Assembly: GCA_034430415.1 (NCBI GenBank)
Contig: DAOUEN010000043.1
Span: 1 to 27,672, forward strand
DNA: 27,672 bases
Reading direction: 5' to 3'
Origin: JADFUZ01 sp034430415
GTDB taxonomy: Bacteria > Chloroflexota > Dehalococcoidia > GIF9 > AB-539-J10
Positions 7,587 through 15,168 of this stretch are shown piece after piece. The translations under genes were made by a program, and so were the position numbers. The notes under the pieces are model-generated. The model was not told the origin of the DNA. It did not search any database and saw only the letters and a program-made list of their open reading frames with translations. Each line of letters begins with the position of its first letter. The first letter of the stretch is position 1.

Positions 7587-8444
7587 CTACCTCGCCAGAG
7601 CCTCAGCGCCTCCGCTGATGTCGCAGATCTCTTCCGTAATCGTCTCCTGCCTCACCTTGTTCAAGGTCATAGTAAGACCTGTGATCAGTTCTCTGGCATT
7701 GTCGCTGGCGCTGCGCATGGCCACCATCCGTGCAGATTGTTTGCTCGCGATAAGCTCCAGAATGGCATGGTAAACCTCAACCTCCACATATCTTACCAAC
7801 AACTCACTCAAGACAGCACCCAGTCCGGGTTCGTAGATATACTCTATTGCCCGAGTCGATGCTTGTTTCGGAGGCTCAACTGGAAGCAATGCTTCGACAG
7901 CGGGCTGTTGGACGGCGGTGTTGACGAAACGGGGATAGGCAAGGTACACCCGGTCAACGTCGCCGCTGGTGTAATCATCGATGACAACCCGTGAGATAGA
8001 CATGGTTTCCTGTAGAGTGGGCCGATCGCTGATTCCCGAGAACTCGGCTCGAATGTCGTAGCCCAGCTGGAGCATGAAAGTCCGTCCCCTTTGGCCCACA
8101 GTGATGAGAGAAACTGGTACCTTCTGTTCCGAGATGAACCTGGCGACGAAATGATTCAGGCTGGCATTCAGTTCACCGCATAGCCCCCGGTCAGTGGTCA
8201 TATGGACTATTCCGATCTTCCCTACATCCCGTTTCTGCAACAACGGATGTGTTCCCCTGATACTATGCTCCGCCGCCAGATCAGCAATCACCTGGCTTAT
8301 CTTCTCAGCATACGGCCGCCCCGCCATTGCCTGCCGCTGCGCCCTCCTCATCCTGGCGGTGGCAATCATCTCCATCGCCTTACAGATCTTGCCGGTGTCC
8401 TTGATACTGCGTATGCGCCGACGGATAGTCCTGGTACTCGCCAT
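7587..8444 (-). CDS. atpG: F-type ATP synthase subunit gamma
   Basis: A 285-residue central-stalk subunit. The N-terminal helix (TRTIRRRIRSIKDTGKICKAMEMIATARMRRAQ) and C-terminal helix (LNKVRQETITEEICDISGGAEAL) form the coiled coil that turns inside the alpha3-beta3 hexamer, and both are intact. The central Rossmann-like domain carries TTDRGLCGELNAS. Length is normal. It sits 7 bases after alpha and 6 bases before beta. Confidence 0.97.
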   Translation of the reverse strand: MASTRTIRRRIRSIKDTGKICKAMEMIATARMRRAQRQAMAGRPYAEKISQVIADLAAEHSIRGTHPLLQKRDVGKIGIVHMTTDRGLCGELNASLNHFVARFISEQKVPVSLITVGQRGRTFMLQLGYDIRAEFSGISDRPTLQETMSISRVVIDDYTSGDVDRVYLAYPRFVNTAVQQPAVEALLPVEPPKQASTRAIEYIYEPGLGAVLSELLVRYVEVEVYHAILELIASKQSARMVAMRSASDNARELITGLTMTLNKVRQETITEEICDISGGAEALAR

Positions 8445-8451
8445 CTCACCC

Positions 8452-9963
8452 CTAGTAGGAACTCCCAGCCTTGAACTGCAATATCACAGACCTCAGATCT
8501 TCCTCGGTCTTCGGACTTATTTCCTTCTCACCGTTGATTCGCTTTTCCAGCTCAGGGTGGCTGGTGTCAGCAAATCTGCAGAATCCCGCTTCCCAGGCCA
8601 CGCATTTAGTTACAGGTATATCATCCAGGTATCCATTCGTCACAGCATAGAGTATCATTACCTCTTTTCCCAATGACGCGGGAGAGTACTGGCTCTGCTT
8701 CAGTATTTCCGTGATACGCCTGCCTCGCTCCAGTTGTCCCCTGGTAGCCTTGTCCAGGTCGGCAGCTCCAAGCTGCGCAAAAGCCTGAAGCTCATGGAAC
8801 TGGGCCAGTTCCAGTCGCAACCTGCTGGCTACCTGCCTCATGGCTTTCCTCTGAGCAGACCCCCCCACGCGTGAGACCGACAACCCTATGTTTATCGCTG
8901 GCCGGATTCCAGCGTTGAACAAGTCTGTCTCCAGGTAGATCTGCCCATCGGTAATGGAAATCACGTTTGTCGGGATGTAGGCCGATATATCTCCCGCCTG
9001 GGTCTCAACAATAGGTAGAGCGGTAAGTGAACCACCGCCCTGTTCAGGAACCAGCTTGGCTGCTCTCTCCAGAAGCCGGCTATGCAGATAGAAGATATCC
9101 CCAGGATAGGCTTCCCTGCCTGGGGGGCGGCGAAGCAGCAAGGAAAGCTGGCGATAGGCCCAAGCATGCCTGGAAAGGTCATCGTAGACAACCAGAGCAT
9201 CTCTGCCCTGCTCCATAGACTCCTCACCCATAGCACAGCCAGCGTACGGAGCGATGTACTGCAACGGCGCGGGATCAGAGGCGCCCGCCACCACTACAGT
9301 GGTATGCTCCATGGCTCCATGTTCCTCGAGAGTCGCAACCACCTGGGCTACCCTTGACGTCTTCTGTCCAATAGCCACGTAGATGCAGATAAGGTCACTA
9401 TCCTTCTGAGCAATGATGGAATCGACAGCTATGGCTGACTTCCCGGTGGAGCGGTCGCCAATGATTAGCTCGCGCTGCCCCCGTCCGATAGGAATCATAC
9501 TGTCTATGGCCTTTATTCCCGTGTGTACCGGCGTGTCCACCGGCATCCTGGAAGTGACATCAGGCGCCATCCTCTCCGCCGGGCGGGTCTCTGCGGACTT
9601 GACAGGTCCTTTGCCATCAAGAGGACGTCCCAAAGGATCAACCACTCTGCCAAGAAGAGCCTCACCCACCGGGACTTCGAGGGCCCTCCCCACCGACCGC
9701 ACCACATCTCCCTCTCCAATCTGGCTGAAGTCGCCGAAGATCACCGCACCGACGTAGTCTTCCTCCAGATTCAGTGTCAGCCCCAGAGTGCCCTGCGGGA
9801 ACTGCAGCAGTTCGCCGTATCCTGCCGCGCCAAGGCCCCGAATCCGGGCAATGCCGTCCCCCACCTCCACCACCACACCTACGTTGGCCACTGCCTCAGC
9901 GGGGGTGAATTCCTCGATTCTCTCTCTTATCGACGCGGCGATATCTTTGCCCGTGGTGGCCAC
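8452..9963 (-). CDS. atpA: F-type ATP synthase subunit alpha
   Basis: A 503-residue non-catalytic alpha subunit that supplies the arginine finger (NIGLSVSRVGGSAQ) to beta. Residues 169-176 form the P-loop and read GDRSTGKS. The family consensus is GDRQTGKT, so the conserved Gln172 and Thr176 (same numbering as E. coli) are both Ser. The lysine is retained, so nucleotide binding is still likely. The start is GTG, one base after the stop of delta (TGA-A-GTG). The ATG of gamma follows 7 bases after the stop. Confidence 0.98.
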   Translation of the reverse strand: MATTGKDIAASIRERIEEFTPAEAVANVGVVVEVGDGIARIRGLGAAGYGELLQFPQGTLGLTLNLEEDYVGAVIFGDFSQIGEGDVVRSVGRALEVPVGEALLGRVVDPLGRPLDGKGPVKSAETRPAERMAPDVTSRMPVDTPVHTGIKAIDSMIPIGRGQRELIIGDRSTGKSAIAVDSIIAQKDSDLICIYVAIGQKTSRVAQVVATLEEHGAMEHTTVVVAGASDPAPLQYIAPYAGCAMGEESMEQGRDALVVYDDLSRHAWAYRQLSLLLRRPPGREAYPGDIFYLHSRLLERAAKLVPEQGGGSLTALPIVETQAGDISAYIPTNVISITDGQIYLETDLFNAGIRPAINIGLSVSRVGGSAQRKAMRQVASRLRLELAQFHELQAFAQLGAADLDKATRGQLERGRRITEILKQSQYSPASLGKEVMILYAVTNGYLDDIPVTKCVAWEAGFCRFADTSHPELEKRINGEKEISPKTEEDLRSVILQFKAGSSY

Positions 9964-9964
9964 T

Positions 9965-10516
9965 TCAGCTCCTGTTCCCTGGCAACACTGCCGTCAGGTC
10001 TCTCCTCAAGGCTTCCAACCTGCCGCGCAGGCTGCGATCTATGAGCGTGTCGCCGATCTTTATTATCAATCCACCAAGAATGTCGGGGGCAACTTCGACA
10101 TCAAGAGCAAACTTGCGCCCGGTCATCTGCTCAAGTCGGCTGGAGACCTTCTCCCTGTCGCCTTCATCCAGGGGCACCGCACTGACAACTTCGGCGTGCT
10201 CGATACCATAGTGGGCATCCAGCAACCTGTCATATTCCTGTGAGATCTCGGAGGCAATCTTCACCTTGCCCCTGCCTACCAGCAGGAACACCAGGTTCAG
10301 AACCGTGTCGCTGACGTCTCCCATCCCCTCCTTCAGCAGACCTTCCTTGGCATCCAGAGGCAGACCCGGGTCTCTCAGCGAAGACATAAGCTCGGCATCT
10401 GTAGCAATATCCCCTATTCTCCTCAAGTCAAGCCGGCACTTCTCCAGTTGGCTTCTCTGCAAAGCCATCTCAAGGACAGCTCGAGCATAGAATTCACTGG
10501 ATGTAGCCTTGGGCAT
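9965..10516 (-). CDS. atpH: F-type ATP synthase subunit delta
   Basis: A 183-residue delta (OSCP) subunit linking the peripheral stalk to the top of F1. The N-terminal helical bundle starts with FYARAVLEMAL. The C-terminal domain holds the typical DILGGLIIKIGDTLIDRSLRGRLEALRRDL motif. The ATG is 3 bases after the stop of subunit b, and its Shine-Dalgarno (GGAGG) is inside the end of the b gene, which couples the two. Confidence 0.94.
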   Translation of the reverse strand: MPKATSSEFYARAVLEMALQRSQLEKCRLDLRRIGDIATDAELMSSLRDPGLPLDAKEGLLKEGMGDVSDTVLNLVFLLVGRGKVKIASEISQEYDRLLDAHYGIEHAEVVSAVPLDEGDREKVSSRLEQMTGRKFALDVEVAPDILGGLIIKIGDTLIDRSLRGRLEALRRDLTAVLPGNRS

Positions 10517-10519
10517 CCA

Positions 10520-11023
10520 TCAACCTCCGGTTTCCTTGAGAGAACCGCTTTCTTCCAGGGCTTGCTCTATGATTCGCCGGTGCTTTTCTCCGTCCAGAGA
10601 CTCGCCAATGACCTTCCCAGCGGCTAGAATAGCTGCGTCAGCAAACTCGCGGCGCAGGTCAGCGGTCATCTCCCTCCGCTCCCGTTCCAGTTCTGCCCTG
10701 GTCCGCTCAACCACGGCCCGCGCTTCCTGCCTGGCCTCGCTCCTGGCCTCCTTCATGAGCTTCTCTCTGGCCTCCCCCGCTTCCGCCATGATGAGTCGAG
10801 CTTCCTCCCGCGCCTTGTTGATCCGTTTCTCCACTTCTTCTTGAGCACGCTCGTACTCCCTTCCGGTAGCCTCGGCCTGCTCCAGGCCCTCCCGTATCCT
10901 GTCTGAACGTTCTTTCAGCACCTTCCGCACCGGCCGGTAGCCGAAACGGACAAGCAGGCCGAGCAGGATAAGGAAGCTCACAAGCTGCCCGATGAAGGTA
11001 GCCGGGTCCAGCCCTAATCCCAT
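10520..11023 (-). CDS. atpF: F-type ATP synthase subunit b
   Basis: A 167-residue peripheral-stalk subunit with one N-terminal membrane helix (about residues 9-27, FIGQLVSFLILLGLLVRFG) and then a long charged, heptad-like helix rich in Glu, Arg and Ala that dimerises. Only one b-type gene is present, so the stalk is probably a homodimer. The Shine-Dalgarno (GGGGAGGTGA) is strong. The gene follows subunit c after 26 bases. Confidence 0.95.
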   Translation of the reverse strand: MGLGLDPATFIGQLVSFLILLGLLVRFGYRPVRKVLKERSDRIREGLEQAEATGREYERAQEEVEKRINKAREEARLIMAEAGEAREKLMKEARSEARQEARAVVERTRAELERERREMTADLRREFADAAILAAGKVIGESLDGEKHRRIIEQALEESGSLKETGG

Positions 11024-11049
11024 GATCTAGTCACCTCCCCAAGGTCCAG

Positions 11050-11286
11050 CTAGGCCACGAAAATAAGTAGAATAGCTATGATGAGGACATAGATGGCCAC
11101 CGCTTCGGCGAAGGCGATAGACAGGATCATGTTGGTCATTATCGCCCCCCTCGCCTCAGGGTTGCGGCCCAGCGCCTCCATAGCCGTCTTGCCGATCCAG
11201 CCAATGGCAAAAGCCGGGCCAAGAGTCCCAATGCTAACAAGAAGGCCCAATCCGAGGAACTTAGCCGCCTCTGCTGTCATCTCCAT
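11050..11286 (-). CDS. atpE: F-type ATP synthase subunit c
   Basis: A 78-residue proteolipid of the membrane rotor ring, with two membrane helices joined by the polar loop (GRNPEARG, residues 40-47). The ion-carrying carboxylate is Glu61 in AFAEAVAIY. The residues that make a sodium site in known Na+ c rings (Gln in helix 1, Ser/Thr after the Glu) are here Ile28/Ala27 and Ala62, so proton use is favoured. Helix 1 carries GLGLLVSIGTLGPAFAIGWIG instead of a full GxGxGxG run. A GGAGG Shine-Dalgarno precedes the ATG. Confidence 0.97.
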   Translation of the reverse strand: MEMTAEAAKFLGLGLLVSIGTLGPAFAIGWIGKTAMEALGRNPEARGAIMTNMILSIAFAEAVAIYVLIIAILLIFVA

Positions 11287-11322
11287 TGCTTGCCTCCTTT
11301 TCTCTCGCCAGAGTTTCCCCCG

Positions 11323-12225
11323 TCATTCGCTCGCCATAACTGCGGCATAGCCAAACACCAGAGTCAGTCCGCTGAATATCAACGCCTGGACCAGGCCGAA
11401 AAGTGCCTCCAGCCCATAGAACACGAAAGGAACCACCAGAGGCACGATGAAAATCATCACCCCTGTCAGGATAAGGCCTGCCGTCATATTGCCGAAAAGA
11501 CGGAAGGTAAAGCTCACTACCCGAACCAGGTGGCTCAGCAGATCTAAAACTCCAACGAAGGCGGATATGATGCCGTAGAGGATGCCAACCAGCCCGGCCT
11601 TGATCTTGCCCTTAAGCAGCCCGACAAACCCCCGGCCTAGTTGGCCTACATTCACAAAAGTCTTCAAATATGCTGCTCCCTTTGCCCTGAACCCCCAGCA
11701 TTCAACAGAGACAACCGAGACCAGGGCCAGCATCAGGGGCATATTGATGTCAGTGTTGGCATTGCGCAGCAGAGGCGCGCCGCTCAGCTTGAGCGACCCA
11801 AAACCGGGGATGAGGCCAACCCATGCGTTGGCCAGAACGAAAAGGAATATGGTAAGAACCAGCGGGAAGAAGCGCCGCTCATTTTCTTCTCCCGCGATGT
11901 CCGTGATGAAGTCCGAAGCTGCCTCACACAGGAACTCGATAGCGTTTTGAAGCCCGGTGGGTACCATCTTCATCTTGCGCGTGCCAGCCAGGAACACCGC
12001 AACCAGCACGGAGATACTGATCCAGGCAGCCATCATGGTGTTGGTGATGGGGAGGCCGGGGAAAGGTTTCTCCGCCGCCAGCTCAACATGAGGCTTGGAA
12101 ACGTCAAAGATGCTGAGTGGCTCACTGCCAGTTATCATCGCCCCTACGCTGCCACCGACAAAGCTTATCGCGGCCAGAGCCAGGGCCACGATAATGACGA
12201 CGACCAAAGCTTTCTTTCTGGGCAC
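11323..12225 (-). CDS. atpB: F-type ATP synthase subunit a
   Basis: A 300-residue membrane subunit forming the two proton half-channels. The essential arginine is Arg242 in SFTFRLFGNMTAG, with Asn246 and the late Gln280 (LVQALIF) also conserved. The position equal to E. coli Glu219 is Leu251, while the position equal to His245 is Glu273. Helices are predicted near 5-30, 63-81, 120-140, 160-176, 210-230 and 250-300. The N-terminal helix makes it longer than E. coli AtpB. The start is GTG, overlapping the preceding stop by one base (TAGTG). Confidence 0.96.
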   Translation of the reverse strand: MPRKKALVVVIIVALALAAISFVGGSVGAMITGSEPLSIFDVSKPHVELAAEKPFPGLPITNTMMAAWISISVLVAVFLAGTRKMKMVPTGLQNAIEFLCEAASDFITDIAGEENERRFFPLVLTIFLFVLANAWVGLIPGFGSLKLSGAPLLRNANTDINMPLMLALVSVVSVECWGFRAKGAAYLKTFVNVGQLGRGFVGLLKGKIKAGLVGILYGIISAFVGVLDLLSHLVRVVSFTFRLFGNMTAGLILTGVMIFIVPLVVPFVFYGLEALFGLVQALIFSGLTLVFGYAAVMASE

Positions 12226-12524
12226 TATCCCTCTTTGTTCCTCTTCCGCCTCAGGACCAACAGATTCAGAAACGCCCTTATCGGCTGACGGACCTGCTCA
12301 CTGTCCTCCTCCCCCCAACCAGCCTCCTGCAGAAATGGGAGTAGCATGCGATACACTCCGTAGATCATGATTATCGTGCCGATGCCCAGGCCAACGAGTG
12401 GCAACAGCACCTCATGATGTACTTTGTTGCCTATCCACCAACCTATTATTGTCGGTATCAGGAGGCTGAGAGCCACATAGAAGCCAACAGTGAGCAATGG
12501 CATGAGCACCGGCCATTTCCTCAC
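12225..12524 (-). CDS. AtpZ/AtpI-family ATP synthase accessory protein
   Basis: A small protein of about 99 residues with two predicted membrane helices (roughly residues 8-31 and 39-63) and a basic C-terminal tail. Its place directly before atpB, overlapping it by one base, and its helical pattern match the AtpZ/AtpI (ATPase gene 1) group. Family members help c-ring assembly or magnesium/calcium handling in some bacteria; which role applies here cannot be read. I chose the GTG at 12522-12524 because GAGG lies 6 bases upstream; a TTG one codon earlier and an ATG at 12501-12503 are alternatives. Confidence 0.75.
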   Translation of the reverse strand: MRKWPVLMPLLTVGFYVALSLLIPTIIGWWIGNKVHHEVLLPLVGLGIGTIIMIYGVYRMLLPFLQEAGWGEEDSEQVRQPIRAFLNLLVLRRKRNKEG

Positions 12525-12545
12525 CAATATCCTCGCACCGACTCG

Positions 12546-13067
12546 CTAAGACTTGCGCTTCTTGAAATCCTCCAGGTCGAGCGTGTCTATGAAATCCTTG
12601 TATGCTGACAACCCCTCCAGCTCTCGGTCATCGACCTTGCCCTCGGAAACAGGCCTGCCTGTTTCCTCGTCAAGCGTGATACCTGCCTTTTCCAGTACCG
12701 ATTCCTCAGCATATATCGGCACCCCAACTCTCACGGCCAGAGCCAGAGCGTCGCTGGGACGGGAATCAACTCGTATCTCCTCGCCATCGACGCTGAGGGA
12801 AAGCTCGGCAAAAAAGGTGTCATTCTGCAGATCGTTTACCACGACAAACTTGACCTCGGCTCCCAAGGTTTCTACCACCGACCTCAACAGGTCGTGCGTC
12901 AGTGGCCGGGCTAGTTCTACGTTTTGTAGTTTCACCGCAATGGCATCTGCCTCAGCCGGACCTATCCAGATGGGCAAGTATCGGCCGGCCTCTTTCTCTT
13001 TCAGAATCACTACCCGCTGGTAGTTCATCAAGCTCACCCGAATGCTATCGATTGTCATCTCTATCAT
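12546..13067 (-). CDS. Bifunctional nuclease (BFN/DUF151) family protein
   Basis: A protein of about 173 residues of the BFN/DUF151 family. Characteristic blocks are MTIDSIRVSLMNYQRVVILKE, YLPIWIGPAEADAIA, the LTHDLLRSVVETLGAEV helix, FFAELSLSVDGEEIRVDSRPSDALALAVR and VPIYAEESVL. A C-terminal UVR-like tail (KVDDRELEGLSAYKDFIDTLDLEDF) follows. Plant and some bacterial members have been reported to cut DNA and RNA; the physiological role in bacteria is poorly known. I start at the ATG at 13065-13067, seven codons inside the longest frame, because an AGAGGTGG Shine-Dalgarno lies just upstream. The gene heads the F-type atp operon, only about 20 bases from the AtpZ/I-like gene. Confidence 0.9.
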   Translation of the reverse strand: MIEMTIDSIRVSLMNYQRVVILKEKEAGRYLPIWIGPAEADAIAVKLQNVELARPLTHDLLRSVVETLGAEVKFVVVNDLQNDTFFAELSLSVDGEEIRVDSRPSDALALAVRVGVPIYAEESVLEKAGITLDEETGRPVSEGKVDDRELEGLSAYKDFIDTLDLEDFKKRKS

Positions 13068-13109
13068 GACGCCACCTCTTTGTGCCAAGCCCAGGTTCTA
13101 CGTGCTAAT

Positions 13110-13137
13110 ATGATACCACATGGCCGTAGTCAATCAA
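13110..13137 (-). promoter_or_regulatory. Promoter for BFN gene and probably the F-type atp operon
   Basis: On the minus strand TTGATT (13132-13137), a 16-base spacer and TATCAT (13110-13115) preceded by TGG, an extended -10. The predicted start point near 13103 gives a leader of about 36 bases with a good Shine-Dalgarno. No other promoter is evident before the atp genes, which follow within 18-20 bases of the BFN stop. Confidence 0.6.
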
Positions 13138-13151
13138 CACCCAAGCCCTGA

Positions 13152-13181
13152 TTGCCCAGCCGCGTTTCAACATGATATATT
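13152..13181 (+). promoter_or_regulatory. Promoter for sORF-dnaG-rpoD
   Basis: TTGCCC (13152-13157), an 18-base spacer and TATATT (13176-13181) preceded by TGA, an extended -10. The predicted start near 13188 leaves about 30 bases before the small ORF at 13218. It is divergent from the BFN promoter; the two -35 elements are 14 bases apart. Confidence 0.55.
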
Positions 13182-13217
13182 GGCTCCACGATTCCTGCGA
13201 CCCACCGGAGGCAGCAG

Positions 13218-13385
13218 ATGGCAAAGGGTATGAGACTCATTGCCTGGCCGCGCAAACCGGACAAGAGAGACCACCCTACGGCCAGTAGTCAGCCGATGGG
13301 TCCCGCCCGAATGTCCCCCGGCGAGCTTCCTGTCAACAGGCGCTATGATCACTCTGGGAACTGCCCACATGAGCATTGTTGGTGA
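13218..13385 (+). CDS. Small ORF (55 aa) before dnaG, possible leader peptide
   Basis: A 55-codon frame from ATG (13218) to TGA (13383-13385). A near-ideal Shine-Dalgarno, GGAGG at 13207-13211, sits 6 bases before the ATG and is the best one in this region. The peptide is basic and Pro-rich (WPRKPDKRDHP near the N-terminus) and ends GNCPHEHCW, a compact Cys/His cluster. I do not recognise it. It overlaps the likely dnaG start by 17 bases in another frame, so ribosomes ending here could restart on dnaG, whose own site is weak. It may be a real small protein, a regulatory leader, or chance; conservation would decide. Confidence 0.5.
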   Translation: MAKGMRLIAWPRKPDKRDHPTASSQPMGPARMSPGELPVNRRYDHSGNCPHEHCW

Positions 13386-15168
13386 GATAAAGCAAAGAAC
13401 AGACATCGTGGAAGTTATCTCCGGCTATGTCGCTCTGCAGAAAGCAGGGCGCAACTACAAGGCTTTGTGCCCATTCCACAGCGAGAAGCATGCCTCCTTC
13501 TTCGTGTTCCCGGAGCAACAGACCTGGCACTGCTTTGGTGCCTGCGGGACAGGAGGCGACGTTTTCTCCTTCCTCATGAAGAAAGATGGTGTCGATTTCA
13601 GCCAGGCACTCCGGCTGCTGGCTGATAGAGCAGGCGTAGCTCTGGGCTCGCCTGAGGCGCCTGCCAGCGCCGAGAGCAGACAAACAGAGCGGCTGTTTCA
13701 GCTTAACGAGCTGGCAGCCGAATACTACCATCACCTGCTCTTGAACAGCCAGGGAGGCAAGACAGTCAGGGCTTACGTTAGCAGCAGGAAGATCACGACC
13801 GAAACCATTAGAGCATTCCATCTGGGATTCAGCCCGGATAGCTGGGAGGCTCTCAAGGACTACCTCACAGGCAAAGGATATGAGGAAAGAGAACTTGTTG
13901 AAGCTGGTCTGGTCCTGGAAAGGGAAGGCGGAGGTGGCTATGACAGATTCCGCAACCGATTGATGTTTCCAATATATGATATCCGTGAACGTGTCACCGG
14001 ATTTGGAGCGAGATCCCTGGACGACTCCCTGCCAAAATACATCAACTCACCGCAGACCGCCATTTTCGACAAGAGCGGCAGCCTCTATGGAATCGATAGA
14101 GCCAAGTCTGCTATCAGGCAGAAGAACCTGGCGATAATCGTGGAAGGCTATACGGACGTGCTCAGAGCCCACCAGCACGGTTGGCAAAACGTGGTTGCCG
14201 CCATGGGGACTTCCCTGACCGAAAAACAGATGGATGTCACCAAGAGGATGAGCAAGAACATAGCCCTTGCTCTTGACGCCGATGTTGCCGGCGAGGAAGC
14301 TACTCTGCGTAGCGCAGAGAGATACGAAACCAGCCTAGACGCTGAAATAAGGGTTATTGCCTTACCACAGGGCAAAGACCCTGACGAAGTAATAGACGAG
14401 GATCTAGGGTTGTGGCAGAGCCTGGTGGAACAAGCTCCACTCTTGCTGGACTTCGCCTTTCAGACTGTGATGAGCAGGGTTGATCTGGAGAAAGCCAGGG
14501 ACAAGTCCATGGCGATACAGAAGCTCATGCCATTGATTGCAGAGATACGAGATCCCATCAGGCAAGCCCACTATGAGCAGAAGCTCGCTCGCCTACTGAG
14601 AGTAAGCGAGTCCGATCTGCGTGCCTCCAGGAAGAAGTCGCAAGGCCGCAGAAGGGTACCCGAAATGGTTGAGGCAAGAGAGCTTTCCCGCCTTGCCCGT
14701 CAGTCTACGTCCAGCCCCGTTGAGGAATACTGCCTAGCCCTGCTGATCCAGTATCCAGGACTCCGCGAGGTGGCTCAGGAGTTGTCGGCAGAGCACTTCG
14801 AAAGCACCGAGAACCGCGAGGTCTTTGCTCAATGGCACTCCTGCCAGGACATCCCTGATCTCACACAGAAACTTGACGATAACTTACTCGAACATCTAAA
14901 CTATCTGGTGGATAGGACCTTCCCGCCGGACATTCAAGAAAAGGAAGAAACTCGACGACTTGCCATATCCGACTGCATACTGCGCCTCCAAGAAATGTTG
15001 TCTAAGCGCCTGGAGGCCGGGATTGAGGCAGTCCTAAACCTTGAAAGGCAAGAGGAGGGTATCGGCGCAGAGCTAGCCAAACTGGAACAAACCGGCATAG
15101 AGCCCGGACAGAGACTACAGGAGGTCTTTGTCAAGCAGGAGCAAAAGACAAGGCCGAAGAGAGGTTAG
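13369..15168 (+). CDS. dnaG: DNA primase DnaG
   Basis: A primase of about 599 residues that makes RNA primers for replication. Counting from the ATG at 13369, the CHC2 zinc finger has Cys34, His37, Cys55 and Cys59 (CPFHSEK and HCFGACGTGGDVF). The core has RFRNRLMFPIYD (193-204), and the Toprim domain has the catalytic Glu259 (VEGYTD) and the LDADVAG acidic pair (Asp303, Asp305). The C-terminal 170 residues are the variable helicase-interacting region. The open frame continues upstream to 13240, but the family starts like MSIVGEIKQRTDIVEVI, so 13369 is preferred; an in-frame ATG at 13345 is possible. Only a weak GGGA lies 8 bases upstream. The stop directly abuts the rpoD ATG. Confidence 0.96.
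   Translation: MSIVGEIKQRTDIVEVISGYVALQKAGRNYKALCPFHSEKHASFFVFPEQQTWHCFGACGTGGDVFSFLMKKDGVDFSQALRLLADRAGVALGSPEAPASAESRQTERLFQLNELAAEYYHHLLLNSQGGKTVRAYVSSRKITTETIRAFHLGFSPDSWEALKDYLTGKGYEERELVEAGLVLEREGGGGYDRFRNRLMFPIYDIRERVTGFGARSLDDSLPKYINSPQTAIFDKSGSLYGIDRAKSAIRQKNLAIIVEGYTDVLRAHQHGWQNVVAAMGTSLTEKQMDVTKRMSKNIALALDADVAGEEATLRSAERYETSLDAEIRVIALPQGKDPDEVIDEDLGLWQSLVEQAPLLLDFAFQTVMSRVDLEKARDKSMAIQKLMPLIAEIRDPIRQAHYEQKLARLLRVSESDLRASRKKSQGRRRVPEMVEARELSRLARQSTSSPVEEYCLALLIQYPGLREVAQELSAEHFESTENREVFAQWHSCQDIPDLTQKLDDNLLEHLNYLVDRTFPPDIQEKEETRRLAISDCILRLQEMLSKRLEAGIEAVLNLERQEEGIGAELAKLEQTGIEPGQRLQEVFVKQEQKTRPKRG

Noticed and set aside
11641..12288. A 215-codon plus-strand frame over atpB
   Set aside because: It is antisense to a well-conserved subunit a and has no recognisable product.
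13240..13368. N-terminal extension of DnaG by 43 codons
   Set aside because: It begins with TTG, has no Shine-Dalgarno, and the extra residues do not match primases; the family start fits the ATG at 13369, and the small ORF in another frame has the better signals.
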